Assembly: GCF_037198285.1 (NCBI RefSeq)
Contig: NZ_CP147243.1
Coordinates: 1,426,001 to 1,490,000 of the forward strand
Length of the DNA: 64,000 bases
Reading direction: 5' to 3'
Source of the DNA: Haladaptatus sp. DJG-WS-42
GTDB lineage: Archaea > Halobacteriota > Halobacteria > Halobacteriales > Halococcaceae
The notes under the pieces are model-generated. The model did no database searches and had not been told where the DNA came from. It saw only the letters and a list, made by a program, of their open reading frames with translations. Of the stretch, positions 1 through 8,655 are shown piece by piece (position 1 is the stretch's first letter; every line of letters begins with the position of its first letter). A program made the position numbers and the translations under genes.

Positions 1-527
1 TCTATGGCAAGAAAGCCATCCTCGAAGACATGGAGCCGTTCCTCTACGGCGGCGAGATGATTCGGAAGGTCACCTACGAGGATTCGACGTGGAACGACCT
101 GCCGTGGAAGTACGAGGCGGGGACACCACTCATCGCGGAAGGCATCGCCTTCGCTGAGGCGTGTGACTACTTAGATGACATCGGGATGGACAAGATTCAG
201 GCCCACGAACACCAACTTGCCGAGTATGCGCTCTCGCGCTTTGCAGAGTTCGATGACGTGACCACCTACGGGCCGGGTCTTGGCGAAGACCGCTCTGGGC
301 TCGTGGCGTTCACGCTCGACAGCGTCCATGCCCACGACCTCTCCAGTATCGTCAACGACTACGGTGTGGCCATCCGCGCGGGCGACCACTGTACGCAACC
401 GCTCCACGACCGACTTGGCATCTCTGCGTCGGCTCGTGCGTCGTTCTATCTGTACAACACGCGCGACGAAATCGACGCGCTCGTAGACGCCGTAGACGCC
501 GCTCGCGAACTCTTTGCTGATATCTAA
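1..527 (+). CDS. sufS: Cysteine desulfurase SufS, C-terminal part (cut by window start)
   Basis: PLP-dependent enzyme that takes sulfur from cysteine for Fe-S cluster assembly. Only the C-terminal ~174 residues are present; the reading frame is open from base 3. The segment RAGDHCTQPL holds the conserved catalytic-loop cysteine that carries the persulfide, in the form typical of SufS-type (group II) desulfurases. The sufU scaffold gene follows on the same strand after a 478-bp gap, which supports a Suf role. Family assignment is firm; the upstream part cannot be judged. Confidence 0.93.
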   Translation, partial: YGKKAILEDMEPFLYGGEMIRKVTYEDSTWNDLPWKYEAGTPLIAEGIAFAEACDYLDDIGMDKIQAHEHQLAEYALSRFAEFDDVTTYGPGLGEDRSGLVAFTLDSVHAHDLSSIVNDYGVAIRAGDHCTQPLHDRLGISASARASFYLYNTRDEIDALVDAVDAARELFADI

Positions 528-1005
528 TCGGTTCTACTGGCTTACAAACTTTTGAAAAACGCGCACGATAAACCCCAGACACCCCTCCTTGTTTCCGCTC
601 CCATCCCCATGAGCCAGTGTGGTAAATCGTTCCCCAACGAGCCACAACGGTTCACCCCCATGAACCTCCCCCCTGTTGCTGTATGATCCTTTTCGCGCCC
701 CCCACGCGAACTCGGTCTGAAACCGAGACAGACTCAGCAGTTTGCTGCAATTCCCCCTAATTTCCCTCAGTTGATACCTCATCCCAAGAACTCGGAATCT
801 CTGGTATCAACCTAATAATGAACCTAATAGATAATAAAGCTATTGTTAATTTATCATTCTTGATAAGTAGAATCTGGGGCTTTCAGACTTTATTCCACAC
901 ACTATCGGTTATTGATGTATTTATATATATTTTTCCAGACTGTTTCTACACGCACGTTTTTGGCTGCGGAATCCTTTTAGGGCGCTCTCTCATACTCAGG
1001 ACAAT
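528..1005. other. AT-rich intergenic region between sufS and sufU
   Basis: No convincing gene. Bases from about 780 to 960 are clearly richer in A+T than the surroundings. A perfect 9-bp inverted repeat, GTTGATACC at 770-778 and GGTATCAAC at 803-811, encloses a 24-base spacer. A shorter one (CTCGGT 711-716 / ACCGAG 722-727) lies just upstream. The length and the separate promoter near sufU suggest sufU is transcribed on its own. Function of the repeats is unknown. Confidence 0.5.
971..980 (+). promoter_or_regulatory. Likely TATA element of sufU
   Basis: A TTTTA core (975-979) lies about 29 bases before the sufU ATG, the spacing expected for a haloarchaeal leaderless transcript. Assigned by position only. 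Confidence 0.45.
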
Positions 1006-1425
1006 ATGGGACTGGGTTCGGACATGTACCGACAGCAGATTCTCGACCACTACAAAAACCCGCGTAACTACGGGAATTTGGAGAATCCGACGTTCACCCA
1101 CGTCGGCGAGAATCCGCTGTGTGGTGACGAGATTAGTATGGACGTCGTCTTAGACGAGGACGAGGAAACGATCGTCCGCGTTGCCTTTACTGGCGACGGC
1201 TGTGCCATCAGTCAGGCAAGCGCCAGCCTCCTCTCACAGAAACTGCCGGGGATGACCGTAGACGAACTCGAAGCCTTAGACCGCGACGACATGATCGACC
1301 TGCTCGGCGTTGACATCAGCCCGATGCGCGTAAAGTGCGCCGTGCTCGCAGAGAAAGTCGCCCAAGACGGTGCGGAGATTTACTTCGGCGAGAAAGAACT
1401 CGATAAGACCGTCACCGAAGAGTAG
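1006..1425 (+). CDS. sufU: SufU/NifU-like Fe-S cluster scaffold protein
   Basis: 139 residues, normal length for SufU. It accepts sulfur from SufS and takes part in Fe-S cluster assembly. Three conserved cysteines are visible: in NPLCGDEI, GDGCAISQ and RVKCAVL, the pattern of the IscU/SufU fold, including the DGCAISQAS signature typical of SufU. The N-terminal MYRQQILDHYKNPRNYG also matches the family. It follows sufS on the same strand but appears to have its own promoter. SufU could act as a zinc-dependent sulfur acceptor rather than a true scaffold, which the sequence does not decide. Confidence 0.93.
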   Translation: MGLGSDMYRQQILDHYKNPRNYGNLENPTFTHVGENPLCGDEISMDVVLDEDEETIVRVAFTGDGCAISQASASLLSQKLPGMTVDELEALDRDDMIDLLGVDISPMRVKCAVLAEKVAQDGAEIYFGEKELDKTVTEE

Positions 1426-1498
1426 TCGCGCACGCCGAAAGCAGTTGTTTTCAGTTTTCACTCACGGGAGCGACGCGAACGAGAAAAATAGAGCCGGC

Positions 1499-2533
1499 TT
1501 ATTCTGGTTTCAGCCCTTCGCCTTCGACGCGCATGACCGCTTCGCCGTCGGGGAGGTTCGGGGCGTCTACGAGGCGGACGATACGCTTCGTCCCCTTCGA
1601 CTTGCGCAGGTACATCCGGAACGTCGAGGTGTGGCCAAGGATGTTCCCACCGATTGGCTGGGTTGGGTCGCCGAAGAACGAATCGGGGTTCGAGGAGACC
1701 TGATTGGTCACGAGCACGGCGGTGTTGTTGAGGTCGCCAACGCGCATCAGGTCGTGGAGGTGTTTGTTGAGTTTCTGCTGGCGCTGGGCGAGTTGGCCAC
1801 GGCCAACGTACTCAGCACGGAAGTGGGCGGTAAGCGAGTCCACACAGAGCAGGCGCACCGGCCACTCGGTGTCCTGTGAGTCGCCTGCGATCTCCTTTGC
1901 TTTCTGGGCGAGCAGCATCTGGTGGTTCGAGTTGAACGCCTTCGCGACGTGGATGTGGTCTAAGAAGTCCTGGATGAGCAGCTCCATGGCTTCGTCGTCG
2001 CCGGGGGTGCCCTCGATTTCACGATTCTCCATGGCCGCGGCGAGGATTTCGTCGTCGAGGCCGCGGACCATGTCGTCGATACGCTCTGGGCGGAAGGTGT
2101 CCTCAGAGTCAATGAAGATGGCGCTGCCACCGAGACCGCCGAACTCGCGGGGAAGCTGGACGTTCACCGAGAGCTGGTGGGTGATCTGGGACTTCCCGGC
2201 ACCGAACTCGCCGTACACTTCGGTGATGGATTGTGTCTCGACACCGCCACCGAGGAGTTCGTCTACCTCTGGGACGAGCCAGCTCAGCTTGCCGATTTTC
2301 TGGCGTCGTTCGAGCACCGAGGAGCCGGTCTCGAAGCCGCCGATGTCCGCGGTTTTGCGCGCGGCGTTGATGATGTCTGCGGCGGTTGACTCGCCGATGT
2401 CCGCGGTGTTCGACAGTTCGCCGGGACTTGCGACTGCGATGGATTGGAACGTGTCGAACCCGGCTTCGATAAGTTTGTCTGCGGTTGCCGGACCGACACC
2501 AGGGAGACTCTCAAGATCGACGTCTTTTGCCAT
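1499..2533 (-). CDS. radA: DNA repair and recombination protein RadA
   Basis: Archaeal RecA/Rad51 recombinase that forms filaments on single-stranded DNA and drives strand exchange. 344 residues. The N-terminal helix-hairpin-helix domain (residues 1-60, [12 protein letters not shown]) precedes the ATPase core; Walker A is GEFGAGKS at 108-115, and the Walker B strand is near LLCVDSL. The C-terminal part contains the TNQVSSNPD loop L2 region. No intein is present. A TATA box lies 25-30 bases before the ATG, so the start is well supported. Convergent with sufU. Confidence 0.97.
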   Translation of the reverse strand: MAKDVDLESLPGVGPATADKLIEAGFDTFQSIAVASPGELSNTADIGESTAADIINAARKTADIGGFETGSSVLERRQKIGKLSWLVPEVDELLGGGVETQSITEVYGEFGAGKSQITHQLSVNVQLPREFGGLGGSAIFIDSEDTFRPERIDDMVRGLDDEILAAAMENREIEGTPGDDEAMELLIQDFLDHIHVAKAFNSNHQMLLAQKAKEIAGDSQDTEWPVRLLCVDSLTAHFRAEYVGRGQLAQRQQKLNKHLHDLMRVGDLNNTAVLVTNQVSSNPDSFFGDPTQPIGGNILGHTSTFRMYLRKSKGTKRIVRLVDAPNLPDGEAVMRVEGEGLKPE

Positions 2534-2557
2534 ACTCCGTCCTTTTTCTCACAGGGG

Positions 2558-2563
2558 TATAAA
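2558..2563 (-). promoter_or_regulatory. TATA box of radA
   Basis: TATAAA on the plus strand (TTTATA on the coding strand), 25-30 bases before the radA ATG. The spacing fits a leaderless transcript. Confidence 0.55.
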
Positions 2564-2657
2564 GCCTCGTTAACAGGAAGGTGAAAGTGAAACTGCCGGG
2601 TGTTGAACTGGTGGTTTCGCCTCCCACGCAAAACTATTTCCACGAAAACTCAGGCCG

Positions 2658-3263
2658 TTATTCCCACGGGTGGCGACCCGGCGTACTCGGCCAGAGCGGA
2701 TACCAGTACTCTTTCTCGGGTTCGAGTTCGAGCTCGCCATCGAGGACGCTTTCGAGTTTAAACTCGACGCTCGAGTCGTGTTCGCTGCTCCCTTTTGGCG
2801 CGAACGGGTAGTACGCTCCGCGCCGGAACGAGTAAATCCAATAGGCTGGTTGGCCGTCTTTCTCGAAGCCGAACAGCGCGGCGAGCAGGCGCGAACCGTA
2901 GTCGCGCTCGATGAACGTGTCCGCGGCGAAGTGGATGCTCGTCACGAGGTCTTCTGGGTCGTCGTCTTCGAGCACCACCCACTCGTAGCCGTGGTCGTCT
3001 TTCTGGAACGATACGTCCGTCCCGGTCTCTTCTTTTCCGGCGTGGAGGATGTCGTCCACCTCGCGCACCGTATCGGCGAAGTCGGTGTTATCGACGCCCG
3101 CAAAACAGAGCGCAGCCTGCACGGCGGGGTCGAAGCCGAGGTCTGCTTCCATCGTGAGATACGCCGTACTCATGCCGAACAGGTCGTCCGGGTCTGCGGC
3201 GCGCATCGAGTCGGCTTCGGCGCGCATCCCGAGCACTTCGCGGAGCGTGTCGAGAAAGCCCAT
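2658..3263 (-). CDS. pspAB: PspA-associated protein PspAB
   Basis: 201-residue soluble acidic protein of the family annotated in archaea as PspA-associated PspAB. The N-terminus (GFLDTLREVLGMR) and the central region match that family as I know it. It starts one base after the htpX stop on the same strand, so the two are almost certainly one transcript. The pairing suggests a role in membrane-stress response together with HtpX. The biochemical function is unknown; the name rests on family recognition and context. Confidence 0.8.
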   Translation of the reverse strand: MGFLDTLREVLGMRAEADSMRAADPDDLFGMSTAYLTMEADLGFDPAVQAALCFAGVDNTDFADTVREVDDILHAGKEETGTDVSFQKDDHGYEWVVLEDDDPEDLVTSIHFAADTFIERDYGSRLLAALFGFEKDGQPAYWIYSFRRGAYYPFAPKGSSEHDSSVEFKLESVLDGELELEPEKEYWYPLWPSTPGRHPWE

Positions 3264-4154
3264 CTATGCGAGTTCCATCTCGCGTTCGAGTTCGCGGAGT
3301 TTCTCGATGCGCTTTTCCATCGGCGGGTGCGTGCTCGCAATCCGCCCGATGAAGCCGCTCTTGATGGGGATGATGAAGAACGCGTTCATCTCAGCCTGTT
3401 CGCGCAGGTCTTTCTGTGGGACGCGCTCCATCCCGCTCGAAATCTTCATCAGCGCAGAGGCGAGCGCAGAGGGCTTGCCCGTGATGATTGCGCCGCCGCG
3501 GTCTGCTGCGTACTCGCGGTAGCGCGAGAGCGCGCGGATGAGCAGGAACGACACGACCCAGACGACGAGCGAGACGAGAATGGCCACGATGACCGGCGCG
3601 CCACCGCCGTCGCGGTTGCGGCCGCCACCACCGAACAGCCAGCCCCAGCGGACGATGAGGAACGCAATCGTCGAGAGGAACGAGGCGATGGTCATGACCA
3701 TCACGTCGCGGTTTTTGATGTGCGCGAGTTCGTGGGCGAGGACGCCCTCTAACTCGTCGTCGTCGAGCGTGTCCATGATGCCCGTGGTGACCGCCACGGC
3801 GGAGCTCTTCTGTGAGCGCCCCGTCGCAAACGCGTTTGGCACGCGCGAGTTTGCGATGGCGATTTTCGGTTTCGGGAGGTCGGCCTGCTGTGAGAGCCGG
3901 CCAATCATTCGGTGGAGTTTCTCTGCCCGAGGCCCATCGTTCTCATCGACGACCTTCGCGCCCATCGTGTAGAGCGCCAACTTGTCGCTGAAGAAGAACT
4001 GGGCGAACATGAAAATCCCCATCATCATGACGATGAGAATGAGACTGTCAAAGTACAACGTCAACACGCCGATGAAGACGATGTAGAGGGCAAACAGCAG
4101 GAACATGGTGAGCGCCATGCGCCCGCGCAGGCCCCAGTCTGGCTTCCAATTCAT
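3264..4154 (-). CDS. htpX: Membrane zinc metalloprotease HtpX
   Basis: M48-family protease that degrades damaged membrane proteins. 296 residues, normal size. Two hydrophobic segments near the N-terminus (about 13-37 and 38-56) precede the catalytic domain. The zinc motif HELAH is at residues 141-145, followed by a membrane segment around 155-175, another around 185-205, and the third-ligand region YREYAADRGG. All catalytic elements are intact. It is the first gene of the htpX-pspAB operon and diverges from nmd3. Confidence 0.95.
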   Translation of the reverse strand: MNWKPDWGLRGRMALTMFLLFALYIVFIGVLTLYFDSLILIVMMMGIFMFAQFFFSDKLALYTMGAKVVDENDGPRAEKLHRMIGRLSQQADLPKPKIAIANSRVPNAFATGRSQKSSAVAVTTGIMDTLDDDELEGVLAHELAHIKNRDVMVMTIASFLSTIAFLIVRWGWLFGGGGRNRDGGGAPVIVAILVSLVVWVVSFLLIRALSRYREYAADRGGAIITGKPSALASALMKISSGMERVPQKDLREQAEMNAFFIIPIKSGFIGRIASTHPPMEKRIEKLRELEREMELA

Positions 4155-4260
4155 GGCTGGTCGTAAGTGACTCGCGAACTAAAGCTTCCCTGTTATACCG
4201 TCGCACGGTTTGCCCGGCGTGACGCGGCGTTTTTACCGCCTGAACCGCGTAGAACTACCA

Positions 4261-5370
4261 ATGACCGATTCGCGCGCCTTCTGTCCACGCTGTGGGGAGA
4301 CGATGGCCCCACCCGAAGAGCCCCGTCCGGGTGAGCCAGTGGACCCGGACGCGAAGCTCTGTGACGATTGCTACTTCGAGAACTTCGAGTTCGTTTCTGC
4401 CCCAGACCGCATCGAGGTGCTCGTCTGTGCCCACTGCGGAGCGCTCCACCGAAAAAGCGCGTGGGTGGACGTTGGCGCAGACGACTACACCGACATCGCC
4501 ATCGAAGAAGTCTCGCGGCATCTGCAGGTACACATCGACGTCGAAGACGTAAACTGGGTGGTTGAACCAGAACAGGTAGACCAGAACACCATCCGGATGC
4601 ACTGTTATTTCACCGGCGTCATCCGCGACACGCCCGTCGAAGAGGAGGTGATGGTGCCCGTCAAAATCTCGCGCCAGACCTGTTCTCGCTGCGGGAAAAT
4701 CGCCGGGAGCTACTACGCGAGCACCGTCCAGATTCGCGGGCGAAATCGCACGCCGACTCCCGAGGAGATGAATCGCGCAGAGGAAATCGCAAACGAAGTC
4801 GTCGCGAACATGCAAGACACCGGCGACCGCGAGGCGTTCATCACCGAGACCAAACGCACCGACGACGGCCTGAACGTCAAGGTTTCGACCAACAAAATCG
4901 GGATGAAAATCGCCCGCCGGGTGGTAAACGAGTTCGGCGGCTCCTACTCCGACTCGGAAACGCTCGTCACCGAGGACGAAGACGGCAACGGCGTCTACCG
5001 CGTCACCTTCGCCGTCCGCCTGCCGCCGTTTACCCCCGGTGACGTTATCGACCCCGACGACGACGATGGGCCGGTGCTCGTAAAGAGCGTCCAAGGCCAC
5101 CTGAAAGGCGTTCGTCTCACCACGGGCGACCCGTTCGAAGCGCCCTTCGGCGACGAGGAAGCCGCGAGCGCGAAGAAGGTCGGCTCGGCTGACGACGCCG
5201 AAGAAACCACGCTCGTCACCATCGAAGACGAACACGCCGTACAGGTGTTAGACCCGGAAACGTTCGAGTCGAAAACCATCTCGCGGCCGTCGTATCTCGA
5301 CCCCGACGCCGCGATGGTGCCCGTCCTCAAGAGCCGCGCCGGCCTCCACATCCTCCCCGACGATGCGTGA
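4261..5370 (+). CDS. nmd3: NMD3-like ribosomal protein (archaeal Nmd3)
   Basis: 369 residues from the ATG at 4261; this start places the first zinc pair (CPRCGE) eight residues in. The N-terminal half has repeated CxxC pairs: CPRC, CDDC, CAHC and CSRC, matching the zinc-binding region of Nmd3, the factor that binds the large ribosomal subunit in eukaryotes and has archaeal homologues. An acidic C-terminal segment follows. The stop overlaps the next gene by 8 bases, so the methyltransferase is translationally coupled, which fits a translation/RNA context. Confidence 0.88.
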   Translation: MTDSRAFCPRCGETMAPPEEPRPGEPVDPDAKLCDDCYFENFEFVSAPDRIEVLVCAHCGALHRKSAWVDVGADDYTDIAIEEVSRHLQVHIDVEDVNWVVEPEQVDQNTIRMHCYFTGVIRDTPVEEEVMVPVKISRQTCSRCGKIAGSYYASTVQIRGRNRTPTPEEMNRAEEIANEVVANMQDTGDREAFITETKRTDDGLNVKVSTNKIGMKIARRVVNEFGGSYSDSETLVTEDEDGNGVYRVTFAVRLPPFTPGDVIDPDDDDGPVLVKSVQGHLKGVRLTTGDPFEAPFGDEEAASAKKVGSADDAEETTLVTIEDEHAVQVLDPETFESKTISRPSYLDPDAAMVPVLKSRAGLHILPDDA

Positions 5371-6364
5371 CCTCGCGGCCGTCGTCGCAAAACCCGACGC
5401 GGAAGCCGCTATCGCCTCGCTCAAAGCCGAAGGCGTCTACGACGACGCGCGAAAAGTCGTCTCTCACGACGACGAGGCCGTCGAACTCCCGATTCTCACC
5501 GCCCCGAGCGAAACCGCCGTGTTCGACGTGATTCGCCAAAAAACTCCAGCGCGGCGCACTCGAACCCTCGAAGACATTCTCGCCGCAGATGGCTGGACGG
5601 ACGCGGAACTCGAACTCGCGCCCACCTCGTGGGCGGTCATCGGGTCGGTCGTCCTCGTCAAACTCGCTGACGACACGCCACGCCCCGAAGAAGTCGGCGA
5701 GGCACTCCTCTCGCTCCACGGCGAGGCGGAAACCGTCCTCTCACGCGAGGGCATCTCGGGTGAACTCCGCGAACCGTCTTCCACGGTTCTTGCGGGCACG
5801 GGCGACACCGAAACCATCCACACCGAACACGGCACGAAGTACGCACTCGACCTCTCGCAGGTGATGTTTTCGCCGGGCAATCAAGCAGAGCGTGCCCGGA
5901 TGGGTACGGTCGTCGAACCAGACGAGCGCGTGTTCGATATGTTCGCCGGCATCGGCTACTTCACCCTCCCGATGGCCCGCGCTGGGGCACACGTCACAGC
6001 GACAGAACGCAACCCGAACTCCTTCAAATTCCTCGCCGAAAACGCCATGCTCAACGACGTGACCGACCGCGTGGACGCCATCCTCGCAGACTGCCGCGAC
6101 GTGGACGTGTCCGCAGAGCGCGTCGTGATGGGCTACTACGACGCCCACGAGTATCTGGACGCCGCGCTCGCCGCACTCGAATCTGGAGGGACGCTCCACA
6201 TGCACGCGACGACGCCCGAGAAACTCCTCTGGGACCGCCCTATCGACCGACTCACCGACGCCGCCGAGAAAGCGGGCCGCTCAGTGGAAGTGCTCGACAC
6301 GCGCAAAGTCAAAAGTCACAGCGAGGGCGTCTGGCACGTCGTCGTAGACGCGCGAATCGACTAG
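5363..6364 (+). CDS. Taw2/Trm5-family tRNA methyltransferase-like protein
   Basis: 333 residues, class I SAM-dependent methyltransferase fold. The SAM motif is FDMFAGIGYFTLPMA, followed by the acidic residue in ATERNP and the NDV segment, all typical of the Trm5/Tyw2 group that acts at position 37 of tRNA-Phe. The motif MGYYDAHEYL replaces the NLP motif of Trm5 methyltransferases, so the protein is more like Taw2 (aminocarboxypropyl transfer in wyosine synthesis). Overlaps nmd3 by 8 bases. The exact reaction is inferred from this single motif. Confidence 0.82.
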   Translation: MRDLAAVVAKPDAEAAIASLKAEGVYDDARKVVSHDDEAVELPILTAPSETAVFDVIRQKTPARRTRTLEDILAADGWTDAELELAPTSWAVIGSVVLVKLADDTPRPEEVGEALLSLHGEAETVLSREGISGELREPSSTVLAGTGDTETIHTEHGTKYALDLSQVMFSPGNQAERARMGTVVEPDERVFDMFAGIGYFTLPMARAGAHVTATERNPNSFKFLAENAMLNDVTDRVDAILADCRDVDVSAERVVMGYYDAHEYLDAALAALESGGTLHMHATTPEKLLWDRPIDRLTDAAEKAGRSVEVLDTRKVKSHSEGVWHVVVDARID

Positions 6365-6365
6365 A

Positions 6366-8210
6366 CTACTCGCTCCAGATGTCGGAAAGCGGGTGATCTT
6401 CGAACGACTTGTTTTTCGAGTTCCCTTTTCGCCGCGAGCGTGAGCCACCTGACTGCGACGACCGGGACGCAGACGAGGAGGTAGACGACGAACCCGATGA
6501 TGAACCAGACGATTGTGTTGAACTGCGCGTCGGCGGCCGTTTTGCCTGCCGCGAGGGACTGCCGAACTTCTCGCCCGCAGCGGCTTTCCCGTCGAACTCG
6601 GGAAGGTCGGGGACGCTCATCGCATCCACCTGCTCTTTGAACCACGGTGGCATGTCCGATTTCGCGCGTTCGAACAGGTCGAGTAAACTCGAATCCGCGA
6701 GATAGGTCGCGCCGTAGTCGTCTGGCGCTCTGACCACCCGGCCACAGCCCTGAATCACGGTGCGGAGCGCGGCGCGGTGATACCACGCCCACTGTCCCTC
6801 TTCGAGGCGACGAGCCACCCGCGAGTCTGCGGTGTTCAAGTATGGTGCTTTACAGAGCACCTGCCAGCGCGCGAGGTCGCCTTTCAGGTCGAGCGCCTCT
6901 TCCATTTTCACCGAGAGAAACACGTCCGGGTCGTCGGTTGCCTTCCAGATCTCCAAGTCCTCGTTACGATTTTCGCGGCTGTGGGCTTGGACGCGACCAC
7001 TCACACCAAACTCCCCAAGCATTCGCTTTAACTCGGCTTGAATCGCGTACGAGTGGGCGTGAACGATGCCCTTCTTGTCGGGGTGTTTTTGCATCAATTG
7101 GACGATGAGACGGGCGATTTTCGGGAGCGTCTGCTTTCGGTGCTCGTAGGTCATCTTCCCCTGTGTCACGTCGTAGAGCCGCCGGTTTTCGAGCGGGAAC
7201 GTGTGGGGCACGTCCACCAGTGCGACCTTCTTCGGGTCGAGACCGACCTGCCGACAGAACGCCTCCCGATTGAGAATCGTCGCCGAAAGGAGCGCGAACT
7301 TGGTGCCTCTGTCCCAGACGGTGTGGCGAAGATACCGTTCCGGGTTCATCGGTTTGATGGTGACGCCACCGCCCTCGCCGTCCGGTTGGTCGACCACCCA
7401 CGTCGTCGGGCTCTCGGGGTTGCGATAATCTTCAACGAACCACTTCAGGTCGCCAATGAGCTTTTGCAGGCGGTCGCGCTCTGCGACCTCTTTGGGTGAG
7501 AGTTCGATTTTTCGGATGAGTTCGTCCTTCCGGCGGGTGCAGATGTCTTTCACCCCATCGGCGAACTGCACGGCGCGGTCGAGGCCGTCTACTTCGGGAA
7601 CCTTCAGGTGCTCCCAGACCGGGACTGTGCGGGGCTGGAGGTCGATAGTCGCGTACATTTCTGCCCACTCTGCGAGGCCGTGGGCTTCGTCTATCACGAC
7701 CACGTCACGCTGGCCAAACGCTTCGGTGCCTGCGGTCTGCATGAAATAGGCGAGCGTCATCGCTGCAATCGAGCGATTCGCCGCGATGGCGCGGTCAGAA
7801 AAGTACGGACAGCGGTGTTTGACATTGCAGTCAAATCCCTTCTCGCGGGCGCAGGGCGCTTGATTGACGGGCGTGGTCGATTCGCCCGGTAGGATGCACT
7901 TGTAGTTGCCTTTCCCGCGAATTATCTGTAAATCTTCGAGGAGCGCGTCGCCCGACACGTCGTCTAATTGCGACACCTGCGGGGTGGTGTAGTACGCCCC
8001 AATCGGCCGGGTCGGGTCGCCTTCGCCCGGTTTGCGGGCACACCCGGCGATGGCGCGGGCGAGCAGCGACTTGCCACTGCCCGTGGGGGCGCGCACGAGC
8101 ACCACGTCGTTGCCCGCCTCGTAGGCCTGCTTGATGTCGAGGAGCGCTTGCTTCTGGGCACCGCGATACGACGGTGCAGGAAACTCGTCTAAAATGCGCT
8201 CCGGGTTCAC
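6366..8210 (-). CDS. XPD/DinG-like Fe-S DNA helicase
   Basis: 614-residue superfamily 2 helicase. Walker A is APTGSGKS (41-48), and the DEAH box is at 174-177. Between them, Cys105, Cys120, Cys128 and Cys134 form the four-cysteine insertion that holds a 4Fe-4S cluster in XPD and DinG helicases. The C-terminal half has the QGCGRVVRAPDDYG motif VI region. The last ~65 residues are a Ser/Arg/Gly-rich, low-complexity tail. Probably a 5'-3' DNA helicase in repair. It converges with the Taw2-like gene, with the two stops almost touching. Confidence 0.9.
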   Translation of the reverse strand: MNPERILDEFPAPSYRGAQKQALLDIKQAYEAGNDVVLVRAPTGSGKSLLARAIAGCARKPGEGDPTRPIGAYYTTPQVSQLDDVSGDALLEDLQIIRGKGNYKCILPGESTTPVNQAPCAREKGFDCNVKHRCPYFSDRAIAANRSIAAMTLAYFMQTAGTEAFGQRDVVVIDEAHGLAEWAEMYATIDLQPRTVPVWEHLKVPEVDGLDRAVQFADGVKDICTRRKDELIRKIELSPKEVAERDRLQKLIGDLKWFVEDYRNPESPTTWVVDQPDGEGGGVTIKPMNPERYLRHTVWDRGTKFALLSATILNREAFCRQVGLDPKKVALVDVPHTFPLENRRLYDVTQGKMTYEHRKQTLPKIARLIVQLMQKHPDKKGIVHAHSYAIQAELKRMLGEFGVSGRVQAHSRENRNEDLEIWKATDDPDVFLSVKMEEALDLKGDLARWQVLCKAPYLNTADSRVARRLEEGQWAWYHRAALRTVIQGCGRVVRAPDDYGATYLADSSLLDLFERAKSDMPPWFKEQVDAMSVPDLPEFDGKAAAGEKFGSPSRQAKRPPTRSSTQSSGSSSGSSSTSSSASRSSQSGGSRSRRKGNSKNKSFEDHPLSDIWSE

Positions 8211-8253
8211 GGTAGAACGCTCTGCCCGCGCGGGGAAAATACCACCGAACCCA

Positions 8254-8451
8254 CTAGAGCGCCTCTACGTCCTCCGCGGTGGCGGCCGCCGGGAGCTGCT
8301 CGATGCACTCGAAACAGAGGAAGTACTCGCGGCCGTCTTCGTATTCGAGCGTCATCCCGTCTGACGGCCCGTAATCGAACGACCAGAGGTCGCCAATGCC
8401 GCCGGCTATCTTGACTTTGCGCCCGCACGCCTCACACGACCGTCGTGCCAT
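8254..8451 (-). CDS. Small zinc-ribbon protein of unknown function
   Basis: 65 residues from the ATG at 8451 (an in-frame extension to 8577 looks non-coding). CEACGRK near the N-terminus and CFEC near the C-terminus make a probable four-cysteine zinc ribbon around an acidic core. It precedes the helicase gene on the same strand with a 43-base gap, so it may share its transcript. Role unknown. Confidence 0.7.
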   Translation of the reverse strand: MARRSCEACGRKVKIAGGIGDLWSFDYGPSDGMTLEYEDGREYFLCFECIEQLPAAATAEDVEAL

Positions 8452-8655
8452 ACCCCATTGACTCGCTCCATGGGTAAAGCAATATCCCGTCTTCCACCCA
8501 CCCAATCTCTCGTCCACCGATTTTTCACCAATATCGACACATTGCGGTCGAAACCGACCGCAAGCGCGATAACTCAAACCGGTATTTGATGTTAGGCAAT
8601 CGCTATTTGAGTCTCTCTCCTTACTACATCCTGAGCAGTTCGCTCAGAGACTACC

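Noticed and set aside
818-1153. An open frame of 111 codons upstream of and across sufU
   Set aside because: It lies in the AT-rich gap and runs out of frame over sufU; the peptide has no recognisable pattern.
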